Of a stretch of 64,000 nucleotides of DNA, positions 15,165 to 24,245 are shown one piece after another (the stretch's first letter is position 1; each line of letters starts with the position of its first letter). The notes under the pieces are model-generated. The model ran no database searches. It was given only the letters and a program-made list of their open reading frames with translations, and was not told where the DNA came from. The stretch covers positions 213,988-277,987 of the forward strand of contig JALUUM010000032.1 in NCBI GenBank assembly GCA_027021365.1, in the 5' to 3' direction. The stretch is from Spirochaetales bacterium (GTDB taxonomy: Bacteria > Spirochaetota > Spirochaetia > SZUA-6). The position numbers and the translations under genes were made by a program.

Positions 15165-18125
15165 ATGATCCATGGCGATTATGGTAACTTTGAATTTAAA
15201 TATATTAAAGAACTGCCTGAGTATAGATCTAAGGGGATACGTCTGATACACAAAAAAACAGGGGCAGATATCTTTCACCTCTACAACGAGGACAGGGAAA
15301 ATCTGTTTTCTTTTTCCTTCAAAACACCGCCGAGGGATGATACTGGCGTGGCACATATAGTGGAACATTCCGTACTTGCAGGTTCCAGACGTTTCAGAAT
15401 AAAGGAGCCTTTCCTTGCAATGTTGAATCGAAGTATGAATACTTTTCTGAATGCAATGACCTTCCCTGACAAGACGGTTTACCCTGCAAGCAGTACGGTA
15501 GAAAAGGATTTCTTCAATCTGATGCTGGTATACGGGGATGCTGTTTTCTTTCCCCTTCTTAGAAAGGAAACTTTCATGCATGAGGCATATCACTATGCTA
15601 TAAATGGGGGTTTAAAGATTTCCGGTGTTGTATTCAACGAAATGAAAGGTGCATACTCCGATCCAGATTCAATAGTGGAAAGCTGGACTTACAGATCACT
15701 GCTCAAGGACACTGCGTATAGGTATGAATCGGGAGGCTATCCGCCTGCCATCCCAGATCTCACATACGAGGATTTTCTCGATTTCCACAGAAGGTACTAC
15801 CATCCCTCAAACTGCAGGATATTTCTTTACGGGAATATACCAACAGAGAAGCATCTCGATTTTCTGGAGAAGGAATTTCTGTCGCACTTTTCTGCCATCA
15901 ACGTGAGTGCCGAGCTTGGAGAGCAGAAGAGGTGGAATAAGCCGGTGAGGATAGAAAAGACCTATCCGATTGCAAAGGGGAGCGACCCTTCGGGCAAGAC
16001 GACGGTCCTTCTGAACTGGCTTACCGTTCCGGTAAGTGAACCGGTGAAACTCCTTTCCATGGAGATACTTTCCGAGATACTCATAGGAAATGCAGGTTCG
16101 CCCTTAAGGAAGAGACTCGTAGAGTCGAGGTTGGGAGAGGACCTTTCTCCTGTTTCAGGGCTGGAGAGTGAATTGAGAGATGTAATATTTTCAGTTGGGT
16201 TGAGAGGCACGGAGAGAGAAAGAGCACCTCAAATAGAGAGGCTTGTAATGGATACGCTGAAAGAACTGGCAGAAACGGGAATACCGGAAAAAGACAAGGT
16301 TGCTGCGATTCATAGGGTGGAGTTTCGAAACAGGGAGATCAGGGGAGGGGGGGCACCTTTTGCATTGAGATTGATGAGACGGTCTTTAAGAGGATGGTTG
16401 CATGATTATGATCCGGAGCTTACACTGGAGTTCAAGAATCATATGGATAAACTTCTCTCTGATATGGAGAAAGGCTTCCGGTTCGAGGAGTTTCTTGGTG
16501 AATATCTTGCGGAAAACCCGCATCGAAGTACACTCGTAGTGTATCCTGACCCGGAATACAGAGACAGGGTGAGTGAAGAGATATCTGAAAAAGAGAGAAA
16601 GATTGAAGAGGGTATTAAGGAAGAGGAGAGGAAAGCGTTGAAGCGGGAAGCTGAAAGGCTTGAAGATTTTCTTGAAAAGCCTGACAGCCCTGAGGATGTG
16701 GAAAAACTCCCTTCGCTGAATTTAAAGGATGTTCCCGGAAGAGTAGAAATCATACCTACGGAGAAGGTAGAAAGCTCTCTCGATGTCGATATTTATTACC
16801 ATGATATTTTCACGAATGGTATTGTGTATATTGATCTGGGAATCGATGTTACCGACATCGAAGAAAAAAATGCCATATATCTGCCCGTTTTGAGCAGAGC
16901 AATTTGCAAGAGTGGCCTGCCAGGAATCGGTTACGATGAAGTGGCACTTGAGTTAGCAAGGTACACGGGGGGATTTTATTCCAATCTGCTTGCCTCCTCT
17001 GTTACCGCCAACAATGAGGGTAAAGTCGGGGGGAAGGGATATCTCTTTTTCCGGCTGAAAGCGTTGAAGAAAAATTTCAAGGTAGCTTTGGAACTGGTTG
17101 AGAAGCTTCTTAAGGAAGCGGACTTCACCGACACTTCCAGGATAAGGGATATAGTTGTTGAGATGCGCAATGATTTCAAGAGTTCCCTGATACCCAGTGG
17201 TCATATCTATTCCATGTCGAGGGCTGAGAGCGGTTTTTCAGAGGCCGCAAAGAAAAGTGAATTGTGGGGAGGAATTACACAGTATCTATTCACTGACAGC
17301 CTTGTAAGTGAGATGGATAAAAACATTGAGGCGATAGTGGAATCCCTTGAAGTATTGAGAGGCAGGATACTGGGAAAGATCGACATTGTAAACGTTACCG
17401 TAGAGGAGGAGTTAAGGAATGATAGCCTCGAAATCATAGAGGCGTTTCTGAAGAATCTCCCTCAGACAGATGAAGTTTCCCAAAATCACAAGGGAGAGGT
17501 ATTCCTGACTGAGTATTCTAAGGGGTTTCCTGGCAGCAAACTTGAAGTGCTCACACTTTCTTCAAAAGTGGGTTATGTTGCTCATTCTATAAGAGGTGAA
17601 AGATTTGGGAATCCGGATGAACCCCACTATTCAGTACTTGCCCATTTGCTGCGTACAGGTTACCTGTGGGAGAATGTTCGCATGAAAGGGGGTGCCTATG
17701 GAGCTTTTGCCCTGCACAACGGAAGTGAAGGTGTATTTACATTCTGCTCTTACCGGGATCCCAACATCGTCTCGACGGTTGATGCATACCGGAATGCTTT
17801 CTCGTATGTAGAGAGAGAGGTCACTAACACACAGGTCAGAGATTCCATCATTGGTACAGTGGGAAGGGAAGAAAAACCATTGGACCCCGGTGAGAGAGGT
17901 TTCCAGAGTCTCAAGAGGAGTCTGTTTGGTATAACAGATGAAATGAGACAGGATAGGAGAGAGAGGATACTGAAGACCTCGCAGAGAGATCTCAACAGGA
18001 TAAGCTCGAAGTTGTATGAAAGATTCGTAGAGGGAAAAACCGTGATAATCTCTGGTATGGATATAGTGGAAAGAGAGGCTGAGAATATGAGCGAACTTAC
18101 TGAAAATATTGTGAAGCTTCCCTGA
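15165..18125 (+). CDS. M16C (PreP-like) zinc metallopeptidase
   Basis: A 986-residue protein starting at ATG 15165 behind GGAGG. It has the inverted zinc motif HIVEH (His64, Glu67, His68) in VAHIVEHSVLAGS, and the distal glutamate region GVVFNEMKGAYSDPDS. The length and the long helical hairpin around 470-520 (rich in E/K) fit the M16C subfamily (PreP, falcilysin, Cym1), which forms a closed chamber that degrades unstructured peptides. No signal peptide is present, so it should be cytoplasmic. It is transcribed alone, divergent from epmA across 67 bases. Confidence 0.92.
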   Translation: MIHGDYGNFEFKYIKELPEYRSKGIRLIHKKTGADIFHLYNEDRENLFSFSFKTPPRDDTGVAHIVEHSVLAGSRRFRIKEPFLAMLNRSMNTFLNAMTFPDKTVYPASSTVEKDFFNLMLVYGDAVFFPLLRKETFMHEAYHYAINGGLKISGVVFNEMKGAYSDPDSIVESWTYRSLLKDTAYRYESGGYPPAIPDLTYEDFLDFHRRYYHPSNCRIFLYGNIPTEKHLDFLEKEFLSHFSAINVSAELGEQKRWNKPVRIEKTYPIAKGSDPSGKTTVLLNWLTVPVSEPVKLLSMEILSEILIGNAGSPLRKRLVESRLGEDLSPVSGLESELRDVIFSVGLRGTERERAPQIERLVMDTLKELAETGIPEKDKVAAIHRVEFRNREIRGGGAPFALRLMRRSLRGWLHDYDPELTLEFKNHMDKLLSDMEKGFRFEEFLGEYLAENPHRSTLVVYPDPEYRDRVSEEISEKERKIEEGIKEEERKALKREAERLEDFLEKPDSPEDVEKLPSLNLKDVPGRVEIIPTEKVESSLDVDIYYHDIFTNGIVYIDLGIDVTDIEEKNAIYLPVLSRAICKSGLPGIGYDEVALELARYTGGFYSNLLASSVTANNEGKVGGKGYLFFRLKALKKNFKVALELVEKLLKEADFTDTSRIRDIVVEMRNDFKSSLIPSGHIYSMSRAESGFSEAAKKSELWGGITQYLFTDSLVSEMDKNIEAIVESLEVLRGRILGKIDIVNVTVEEELRNDSLEIIEAFLKNLPQTDEVSQNHKGEVFLTEYSKGFPGSKLEVLTLSSKVGYVAHSIRGERFGNPDEPHYSVLAHLLRTGYLWENVRMKGGAYGAFALHNGSEGVFTFCSYRDPNIVSTVDAYRNAFSYVEREVTNTQVRDSIIGTVGREEKPLDPGERGFQSLKRSLFGITDEMRQDRRERILKTSQRDLNRISSKLYERFVEGKTVIISGMDIVEREAENMSELTENIVKLP

Positions 18126-18163
18126 ATAGACTCGACTAGGGAAGATTTAAGAGATATGAATAT

Positions 18164-18191
18164 TAAAAAAGCCAGGGGATGGTCCCTGGCT
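18164..18191 (-). terminator. Rho-independent terminator of hsp20
   Basis: On the minus strand the stem AGCCAGGG / CCCTGGCT (18170-18191, six-base loop) is followed by a run of T (plus-strand AAAAAA at 18165-18170). It lies 28 bases after the Hsp20 stop. There is no T run on the plus side, so it does not serve the M16 gene well. Confidence 0.85.
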
Positions 18192-18219
18192 CTATCTGTC
18201 AGAATCTTAATTTGAAATC

Positions 18220-18639
18220 TTAATTCTTCTTCACATCGATAAGCTTTGCCTTCGATGTTTCTTTCTTCGGAAAAGTGACGGTCAAAAGGCCGTTCTTGAA
18301 AGAAGCTTCGATCTTCTCTTTATCTATTGAGTCAGGTAATGTGAAGCTTCTGGTGAAAGAAGAATGCCTTCTTTCTTTTATGATATAGCCGTTTTTCTTT
18401 TCGTCCCTTTTCTCTTCCTTCTTTGAGCTCAGCGTAAGAAGGTTGCCCTCTATCTTCAATTCGATGTCTTTCTCAGTCAGACCGGGAAGTTCTACCTCCA
18501 TGAGGTATCTGTCTTTCTCTTCCTTAAGATCAACTGCCGGAAGATTGGTCGAAAAGAGTGGTTCATCGAAGAATCTGTCTAATAGATTGTCCCAGTCGAA
18601 AAAATCCAGCTTGTTAGGTTTATATTTGATAAGGTTCAT
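18220..18639 (-). CDS. Small heat-shock protein, Hsp20/alpha-crystallin family
   Basis: A 139-residue chaperone of the usual size. The alpha-crystallin domain spans ~38-130 with the family marks VDLKEEKDRYLMEVELPG, LKIEGNLLTLSSKKEE and GLLTVTFPKKE. The N-terminal arm holds FFDWDNLLDRFFDEPLF. It binds unfolding proteins without ATP and passes them to other chaperones. The start has an excellent ribosome site (AGGAGGTGA, seven bases before ATG). A TATAAT-like -10 (18683-18688, minus strand) lies upstream but no good -35 and no CIRCE element is seen. Transcribed alone. Confidence 0.95.
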   Translation of the reverse strand: MNLIKYKPNKLDFFDWDNLLDRFFDEPLFSTNLPAVDLKEEKDRYLMEVELPGLTEKDIELKIEGNLLTLSSKKEEKRDEKKNGYIIKERRHSSFTRSFTLPDSIDKEKIEASFKNGLLTVTFPKKETSKAKLIDVKKN

Positions 18640-18943
18640 ACTATCACCTCCTCTCTTAAAATATTTTCTATAGTTTCCAATAATTATAAAGCAATTAGTG
18701 TGCCATAAACAGGTTTATAATTCTTGATATTAGTAAAAAATAAGAGGTGTGTGTATTGTTGTTTTTTCTGAAAAGCCATAAATGTAGCATATTGACACAC
18801 TGTATCTATGTGGCTGGATGGGTGTGGCAAAAAGAAACACATCAAGCATAATAAACTCGATATAAAATCATTTTGGCTATTCAAAAATATAATGATTTGT
18901 ATTAACTTTCATATTGATTTTTACATCGTCATGGAGAATATTG
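18640..18943. promoter_or_regulatory. 304-base divergent intergenic region of hsp20 and rnz
   Basis: This is A+T rich and holds no convincing gene. On the minus strand TATAAT (18683-18688) is a plausible -10 for hsp20, with a weak -35. On the plus strand TATAAT (18888-18893) may serve rnz, also without a good -35. The ribosome site for hsp20 is AGGAGGTGA and for rnz GGAGAA (18933-18938). No CIRCE-type inverted repeat was found. Confidence 0.35.
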
Positions 18944-19867
18944 ATGAGTCTTGAGATCTTTATATTGGGAACCGGAGGAATGATGCCGCTTCCCAACAGA
19001 AGCCTTACATCTGTACTCGTTAGAAGAGAAGGAGATTTGTTTCTCTTCGATAGCGGTGAAGGAACGCAGATATCACTGAGAAAACTCAATCTGAAGTGGA
19101 AAAAGATATCCGGTGTATTTGTGTCACATACTCATGCCGACCATGTAACCGGTCTGCCGGGTATCATGATGCTAACTTCACAGGTGGAACGTGACGAACC
19201 GTTATATATAACCGGTCCGCCAAAGATAAGAGAGTATGTCGAATCAAGCAGAAAAATTCTTGATATGTTCATAAACTATGAAATAGTAATAGAGGAGATA
19301 AGGGAAGAGAAAATAGTTTTTGAAACGGAAGAATTATCAATAAAAGCCTTCCCTTTGCACCATTCGAAGCCTTGCATGGGATATGTACTGGAAGAAAAAA
19401 TGCGTCCTGGGGTTTTCCATCCGGAAAGGGCAGAGGCCCTTGGTGTGCCAAGAGGGCCATTGTGGTCGAAACTTCAAAGAGGGGAGAAGGTGATTCTCGC
19501 TGACGGGAGAACGGTACTACCGGAGGAAATCATGGGGCCAAAGAGAAGAGGGAGAAAATTTTCCTTTGTAACTGATACGGCATATGTAAAAACAATTGCA
19601 GGGTATGTAAAAGACTCCGACCTCCTGATATGTGAGGGAATGTTCATGGAAGAACTTGCAGATAGTGCATATGAAAAAAAGCATCTCACTGCGAAGCAAG
19701 CAGCACAGATAGCATTGGAGGCCAATGTTGGCAGGTTAGGGCTCATTCATTACAGTCCGAGATATACGGAAAGAGATCTAAAGGCATTGCTTAGGGAAGC
19801 AAAAAAAATATTTCCCGAGACTTTTCTTACACGTGACCTACAGATTATTAACCTTCCAAATACTTGA
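18944..19867 (+). CDS. rnz: Ribonuclease Z
   Basis: A 307-residue metallo-beta-lactamase-fold tRNA 3' endonuclease. The start ATG 18944 lies behind GGAGAA and gives the family N-terminus MSLEIFILGTGGMMP. Visible are the zinc motif VSHTHADHVTGLPG, HHSKPCMGYVLEE, the SFVTDTAY motif with its metal Asp, and the final LGLIHYSPRY. The ~300-residue length is the short RNase Z form. It trims tRNA 3' trailers so that CCA can be added; both tRNAs in this window lack an encoded CCA, which fits. Confidence 0.94.
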   Translation: MSLEIFILGTGGMMPLPNRSLTSVLVRREGDLFLFDSGEGTQISLRKLNLKWKKISGVFVSHTHADHVTGLPGIMMLTSQVERDEPLYITGPPKIREYVESSRKILDMFINYEIVIEEIREEKIVFETEELSIKAFPLHHSKPCMGYVLEEKMRPGVFHPERAEALGVPRGPLWSKLQRGEKVILADGRTVLPEEIMGPKRRGRKFSFVTDTAYVKTIAGYVKDSDLLICEGMFMEELADSAYEKKHLTAKQAAQIALEANVGRLGLIHYSPRYTERDLKALLREAKKIFPETFLTRDLQIINLPNT

Positions 19868-19920
19868 CTCATACATAAAATTGGGAGTAACTTTTATGAA
19901 AAATCACATGGAGGAAATTT

Positions 19921-20874
19921 ATGATCGAAGTCTCTGGTTTGGGTAAGAGGTATGGCAGTCTTGAAGCGGTAAAAGGGGTTTCTTTCGAAATTGACAAGGG
20001 AGAAATAGTTGGTCTTCTCGGGCCAAACGGAGCGGGTAAGACTACGATAATGAAGATACTTACATGTTACATGTTTCCCACCTACGGTGATGCGAATCTT
20101 AACGGCTACAATATTTTCGACAATCCCCTCGATGTGAAGAAATCTGTCGGCTATCTGCCGGAAAATGCACCGTTGTATCCTGACCTCACAGTGGATGAGT
20201 ACTTGAACTTCATGGCTGATGCAAGAGGATTAAAGGGCAATAGCAAACGTGAAAGAATAGAACTTGTCATAGATGAATGCAGTCTCGAAGACGTTATCTA
20301 CAGGAGCATCGGTAACCTTTCCAAGGGTTACCGTCAGAGAGCGGGTTTGGCACAGGCAATAATACACAATCCTGAAATACTCATCCTCGATGAGCCGACC
20401 ACCGGCCTTGATCCAAATCAGATAATAGAGATAAGGGAGTTGATAAAAAAGTTAGGGGAAGAAAAAACGGTCATTCTCTCCACCCATATCCTGCAGGAAG
20501 TCGAGGCTACATGCGGAAGAGTATTGATTCTGAATGAGGGAAAGATAGTAGCAAGGGGTACCACAGAAGAGATAGGAAGGGAGATGAAAGGCGAGGTAAT
20601 GTTGGATCTCACCCTCAAGGGAAAGAACCTCTCGGAGGCCAGGGTAGAACTGGAATCTCTCGAGGTTGTGAGGAAAATAATGAACAGTAAAAAACTTGAA
20701 GAAGAGAAGATGAACTTTCATCTCTCACTGGATCCGGAAAAGGAGTCAGAGGAAGCTATCTTTGACTGGGCTGTGAAGAAGGGTTACAAGATTCTTGCAA
20801 TGATACCCGAACGATTCAGTCTCGAGGATATCTTCATAAAACTTACCAGGGAAGGAGTGAAAAATGTCAACTAA
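19921..20874 (+). CDS. Gld-type ABC transporter ATP-binding protein
   Basis: A 317-residue ABC ATPase: Walker A GPNGAGKTT, signature LSKGYRQRAGLAQA, Walker B ILILDEPTTGLDP, and H-loop STHILQE. A ~90-residue C-terminal extension follows, as in GldA/NatA/CcmA-like exporters. GGAGG precedes ATG 19921. The next three genes are a permease, a GldG-like auxiliary protein and a DUF4340 protein, a combination widespread outside gliding bacteria. The complex probably exports or flips an envelope component. Substrate unknown. Its stop overlaps the permease start by 11 bases. Confidence 0.88.
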   Translation: MIEVSGLGKRYGSLEAVKGVSFEIDKGEIVGLLGPNGAGKTTIMKILTCYMFPTYGDANLNGYNIFDNPLDVKKSVGYLPENAPLYPDLTVDEYLNFMADARGLKGNSKRERIELVIDECSLEDVIYRSIGNLSKGYRQRAGLAQAIIHNPEILILDEPTTGLDPNQIIEIRELIKKLGEEKTVILSTHILQEVEATCGRVLILNEGKIVARGTTEEIGREMKGEVMLDLTLKGKNLSEARVELESLEVVRKIMNSKKLEEEKMNFHLSLDPEKESEEAIFDWAVKKGYKILAMIPERFSLEDIFIKLTREGVKNVN

Positions 20875-21589
20875 CACTATGAGTCTTGTAAAGAAGGAAT
20901 TGAAGTCGTTTTTCAATTCACCTATTGCATATGTTGCAGTCACGGGCTTTCTGCTTTTTACCTCTATATGGCTCTTCTACCTGCAGCATTTCTTTGCCAA
21001 CAATGTGGCATCGCTTAGGAGCTACTTTGCTGTCATACCTACGGTTTTCATAATCTTAATTCCAGCTCTTACCATGAGGATATGGGCGGAAGAAAAGAAG
21101 TTGGGGACTATGGAAGTTTTAATGACACTTCCCTTCAGGGAGACAGAGCTGGTAATGGGAAAGTTCCTCGGTGTTACATTTCTTCTGCTGATAATGATTA
21201 TTCTTACCCTTCCGCTTCCGATTTCATTGACGTTTTTGGGTGATTTCGACTGGGGACAGATAGCAGGTCAATACCTCGGTGTGATACTGATAGGAATAGC
21301 AGGTATATCAACAGGGCTCTTTATTTCATCCGTGTCTACAAACCAGATAAGCGCTTTCGTGTCGACGCTCCTGATTCTTCTGCTCCTTACACTAATAAAT
21401 CAGGTGAATCAGGTCATCTATATGCCAATATGGCTTGCTTCCCTGTTTAACTATCTCTCCTTCGGATATCATTTCGAAAGTTTCATGAAAGGACTGATAG
21501 ATACGAGAGACCTGCTCTTCTATTTTATCGTAACAGGCCTTTTTCTCTATCTGAATATGGAAGTACTAATATTGAACAAGTGGAAATGA
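20864..21589 (+). CDS. Gld-type ABC transporter permease (ABC-2 family)
   Basis: A 241-residue ABC-2 type permease with six predicted helices. The opening is VKKELKSFFNSPIAYVAVTGF, here in two parts: KKELKSFFNSPIAY is the typical amphipathic start of GldF-like permeases. RIWAEEKKLGTMEVLMTLPF is the coupling region after helix two. AAGGAG lies just before ATG 20864, within the end of the ATPase gene. It should pair with the ATPase at 19921-20874 and the GldG-like protein downstream. Confidence 0.88.
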   Translation: MSTNTMSLVKKELKSFFNSPIAYVAVTGFLLFTSIWLFYLQHFFANNVASLRSYFAVIPTVFIILIPALTMRIWAEEKKLGTMEVLMTLPFRETELVMGKFLGVTFLLLIMIILTLPLPISLTFLGDFDWGQIAGQYLGVILIGIAGISTGLFISSVSTNQISAFVSTLLILLLLTLINQVNQVIYMPIWLASLFNYLSFGYHFESFMKGLIDTRDLLFYFIVTGLFLYLNMEVLILNKWK

Positions 21590-21599
21590 GGGTAGATCT

Positions 21600-23201
21600 A
21601 TGAATAGGAAAAGCAGAGAAATTGTACTGATGGTTCTCGTTATCGTTGTATTCATCCTGGTGGGAATGAATAGCTCCAGGTTCTTTGCAAGAATAGATTT
21701 GACAAAGAACAAGGAATTCACCATTTCCAAGGTTTCAAAGGAGCTCTTTCAGGAAATCCCCGAAGAGGTGAATATTACCTATTACGTCTCGGAAAAGTTA
21801 AGGCAGCTTTACGTTTTCCCGGAGAGAATAATAGATCTCCTCAATGAATATGCTGCATTCTCACACGGAAAGATACAGGTTAACATCATTGACCCGGCCA
21901 AAACGGGTGATACGACAACTGCACAGAGCCTTGGTGTGTATCCACAGCAGATAGAGGTTATCGAGAAGAACGAACGCAGTGTTGCAATGGTATACACCGG
22001 TATCGTAATACAGTACCTTGATAGGCACGAGACTTTGCCTGTCGTATCGCAGACAGATACGCTGGAATATGAGCTTACCTCAAAGATAAGGAAGGTAGTT
22101 AGAAATGAGCACAAGAAGATAGGTATCATAGTTGGGAGCAGCCTCAGAACCTATGATGATTACAATGCACTTGTATCACAGATGTCGGGAGATTTTGAGG
22201 TAACGGAAATAAAGAAGGGAGAGGATATTCCGACGGATGTTTCAGCTGTAATTGTCGCGGGTGATGATGACATGGATAACTTCGATGTGTATCCCATTGA
22301 CCAGTATATAATGGCCGGGGGCAAGGTCCTGTTTTTGGTTGACGGAATAAAAATAGATATGCGAAACAATCTTGCCGCATCAAAGATAGATAAGTCATCA
22401 CTACTCGATATGCTTGCAAGTTACGGAGTCGAGGTGAAGAGAGAACTTGTTCTGGACAAGTACAATAAGAATTTTAGGATACCTCGACAGATCTTCGGGC
22501 AGACCATGTGGCAGATACTCGGTAAATATCCCGAATGGATAACCATTTCTTCCCAGTTCGTTTCGAAAAACAATCCGATAACGGCCCGGTTTGCCGGTCT
22601 GGATCTCTACTGGGCTAGTCCCCTGGAATGGAAGAAGAAAGACAACTTAAAGGCCGAAGCCCTTATAAAGACAACACCGGATGCATGGGTAATGAAGGAA
22701 AGGTTTCTCACAAATCCGTATCAGGCAGAAACCTTCGCCTACATCGGGAATGAGAACAAGGGACAGTATACTCTGGGATACGCGATCACCGGTAAATTCA
22801 AGAGTTATTTTTCAAATAAAGAGATACCAAAACGCGAGGGTGAAAAACGGGACTGGAAAAACACAAAGAAAGAGGGAGAAGAAACAAGGATAATCGTAAT
22901 AGGCGATTCGGATTTTCCCTCCAATCTTTTTCAATATACAGATGCTCTGTACAATCTTGATTTTGTAGAGAATTGTACCAATTGGCTGTCCAACGATGAA
23001 GACCTGTTGACGATAAAAACGAGGGCAAGTCGAGACTTAAGGCTGAACAAGATACCGGATATGAAGAAGAGAATAACAGTTGCACTGCTTTCACAGCTTA
23101 TAAATGTGGTGCTGGTTCCTTTGCTTGTTATCCTTTATGGTGTGTATCGATACATATCCCGAAGAAAGAAAAGCTCACAAATAGAGATAGAGGAGGGTTG
23201 A
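21600..23201 (+). CDS. GldG-family ABC transporter auxiliary protein
   Basis: A 533-residue protein with an N-terminal anchor (about 9-27), a large extracytoplasmic part and a C-terminal helix (about 505-525), followed by a basic tail. The start of the outer part, RFFARIDLTKNKEFTISKVS, is the family mark of GldG/ABC_transp_aux proteins (SRFDLTxxKxYTLS), and a GDSDF region lies near ~440. GAGGG lies ahead of ATG 21600. It sits 10 bases after the permease and two bases before the DUF4340 gene, so the four genes form one operon. Confidence 0.85.
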   Translation: MNRKSREIVLMVLVIVVFILVGMNSSRFFARIDLTKNKEFTISKVSKELFQEIPEEVNITYYVSEKLRQLYVFPERIIDLLNEYAAFSHGKIQVNIIDPAKTGDTTTAQSLGVYPQQIEVIEKNERSVAMVYTGIVIQYLDRHETLPVVSQTDTLEYELTSKIRKVVRNEHKKIGIIVGSSLRTYDDYNALVSQMSGDFEVTEIKKGEDIPTDVSAVIVAGDDDMDNFDVYPIDQYIMAGGKVLFLVDGIKIDMRNNLAASKIDKSSLLDMLASYGVEVKRELVLDKYNKNFRIPRQIFGQTMWQILGKYPEWITISSQFVSKNNPITARFAGLDLYWASPLEWKKKDNLKAEALIKTTPDAWVMKERFLTNPYQAETFAYIGNENKGQYTLGYAITGKFKSYFSNKEIPKREGEKRDWKNTKKEGEETRIIVIGDSDFPSNLFQYTDALYNLDFVENCTNWLSNDEDLLTIKTRASRDLRLNKIPDMKKRITVALLSQLINVVLVPLLVILYGVYRYISRRKKSSQIEIEEG

Positions 23202-23202
23202 A

Positions 23203-24219
23203 ATGGAATTCAGAAGGAAAATTGTAGTACTACTGGGAATAATTCTGGTTCTGGCAGTTTCATATACCTTGGGAACGATATTTTCACCCGAAAATGTTCA
23301 TAAGAGAAGGAGCAATATACCCCTCTATGCCAATCTTAAAACGGACAAGGTGATAAAGATCGAGGTTGGTACTAAAGATGGTAAAATAGACATCGTAAAA
23401 AACGGAAAGGCTTGGTCAGTGCTGATCGATGGTAAACCCTATCCGGCAAACCCGAATAAAGTGGACAGTATTCTGAAAGAAATAAAAAAATTGAAACAGG
23501 GAAAGGTAATATCAAAGAATCCGGATAACTGGAAAGATTTTGATGTTACCAAAGACAAGGCAAAGACAATTGCCTTCTACGACAGTAAGAATAAAAAACT
23601 GGTAAGGCTACTCGTCGGAAAATCCGGACTGGGTGGCAGTGGTTACTATGTGAGAAGGGATGATGATAATACGGTATTTCAGATAGAGAGAGACATATCT
23701 TATTATTTGAATATAAAGGATGACTTCTGGTCGTATCTGAAAATATTCCCGCAGGACATCAAAAAAGATAAAGTGATAAAAGTAGTGGTGAACAAGAGAG
23801 GTGCCTTTGATGACAAGGATAAATATGCCGAGTTGAAATATACTTTATATAAGAATGAAAGCAAGGAAGGAGCATCCTGGAAAATAAGAGAGGCGGAAAA
23901 CAAGAAGATAGACGAAGATGAAGTGGATATTCTTTTGGGAGATATCATAAGACTGGAAGGTGTACGCTTTGTCACTGGGAAAAATCCCAAAGATGTGGGA
24001 CTTGTAAAATCTGACACTTTCCTGGAGATTACAACGGAGAACAATAAGAGTTATCGTATAATAGTTGGTAAGAAGAACCCAAAGGAAGAGCAGTTTTACG
24101 TAAAATTGAAGGATGGTGAGTATATATATCTGGTGAGTGTCTGGCAGCTGAAAAGAATCTTCAAGGGTATGGATGAGCTCTACAAGAAGGAAGAAAAAAA
24201 GAAGGATAGTAAGAAATAA
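23203..24219 (+). CDS. DUF4340 membrane-anchored protein
   Basis: A 338-residue Lys-rich protein with one N-terminal anchor (about 7-25) and an outer domain. Short repeated strands such as KVIKIEVGTKDGKIDIVKNGK (core IDIVKNGKAWSV) and the later LEITTENNKSYRIIVGKK fit DUF4340, which usually follows GldG-like genes. The C-terminus is strongly basic (KKEEKKKDSKK). GGAGGG precedes ATG 23203. It is the last gene of the exporter operon. Its role in the complex is not known. Confidence 0.8.
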   Translation: MEFRRKIVVLLGIILVLAVSYTLGTIFSPENVHKRRSNIPLYANLKTDKVIKIEVGTKDGKIDIVKNGKAWSVLIDGKPYPANPNKVDSILKEIKKLKQGKVISKNPDNWKDFDVTKDKAKTIAFYDSKNKKLVRLLVGKSGLGGSGYYVRRDDDNTVFQIERDISYYLNIKDDFWSYLKIFPQDIKKDKVIKVVVNKRGAFDDKDKYAELKYTLYKNESKEGASWKIREAENKKIDEDEVDILLGDIIRLEGVRFVTGKNPKDVGLVKSDTFLEITTENNKSYRIIVGKKNPKEEQFYVKLKDGEYIYLVSVWQLKRIFKGMDELYKKEEKKKDSKK

Positions 24220-24227
24220 TAGCGTGT

Positions 24228-24245
24228 CAGAGCAAATTAGCTCTG
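24228..24245. terminator. Weak bidirectional hairpin between convergent genes
   Basis: CAGAGC (24228-24233) pairs with GCTCTG (24240-24245) across a six-base loop, right at the junction of two convergent genes and overlapping the minus-strand stop codon. The plus side continues TTTCTGG, so the T run is short. It is a plausible weak shared terminator. Confidence 0.35.

Noticed and set aside
18684..18884. Small minus-strand open frame upstream of hsp20
   Set aside because: Composition is intergenic, no ribosome site, and it overlaps the likely hsp20 promoter.
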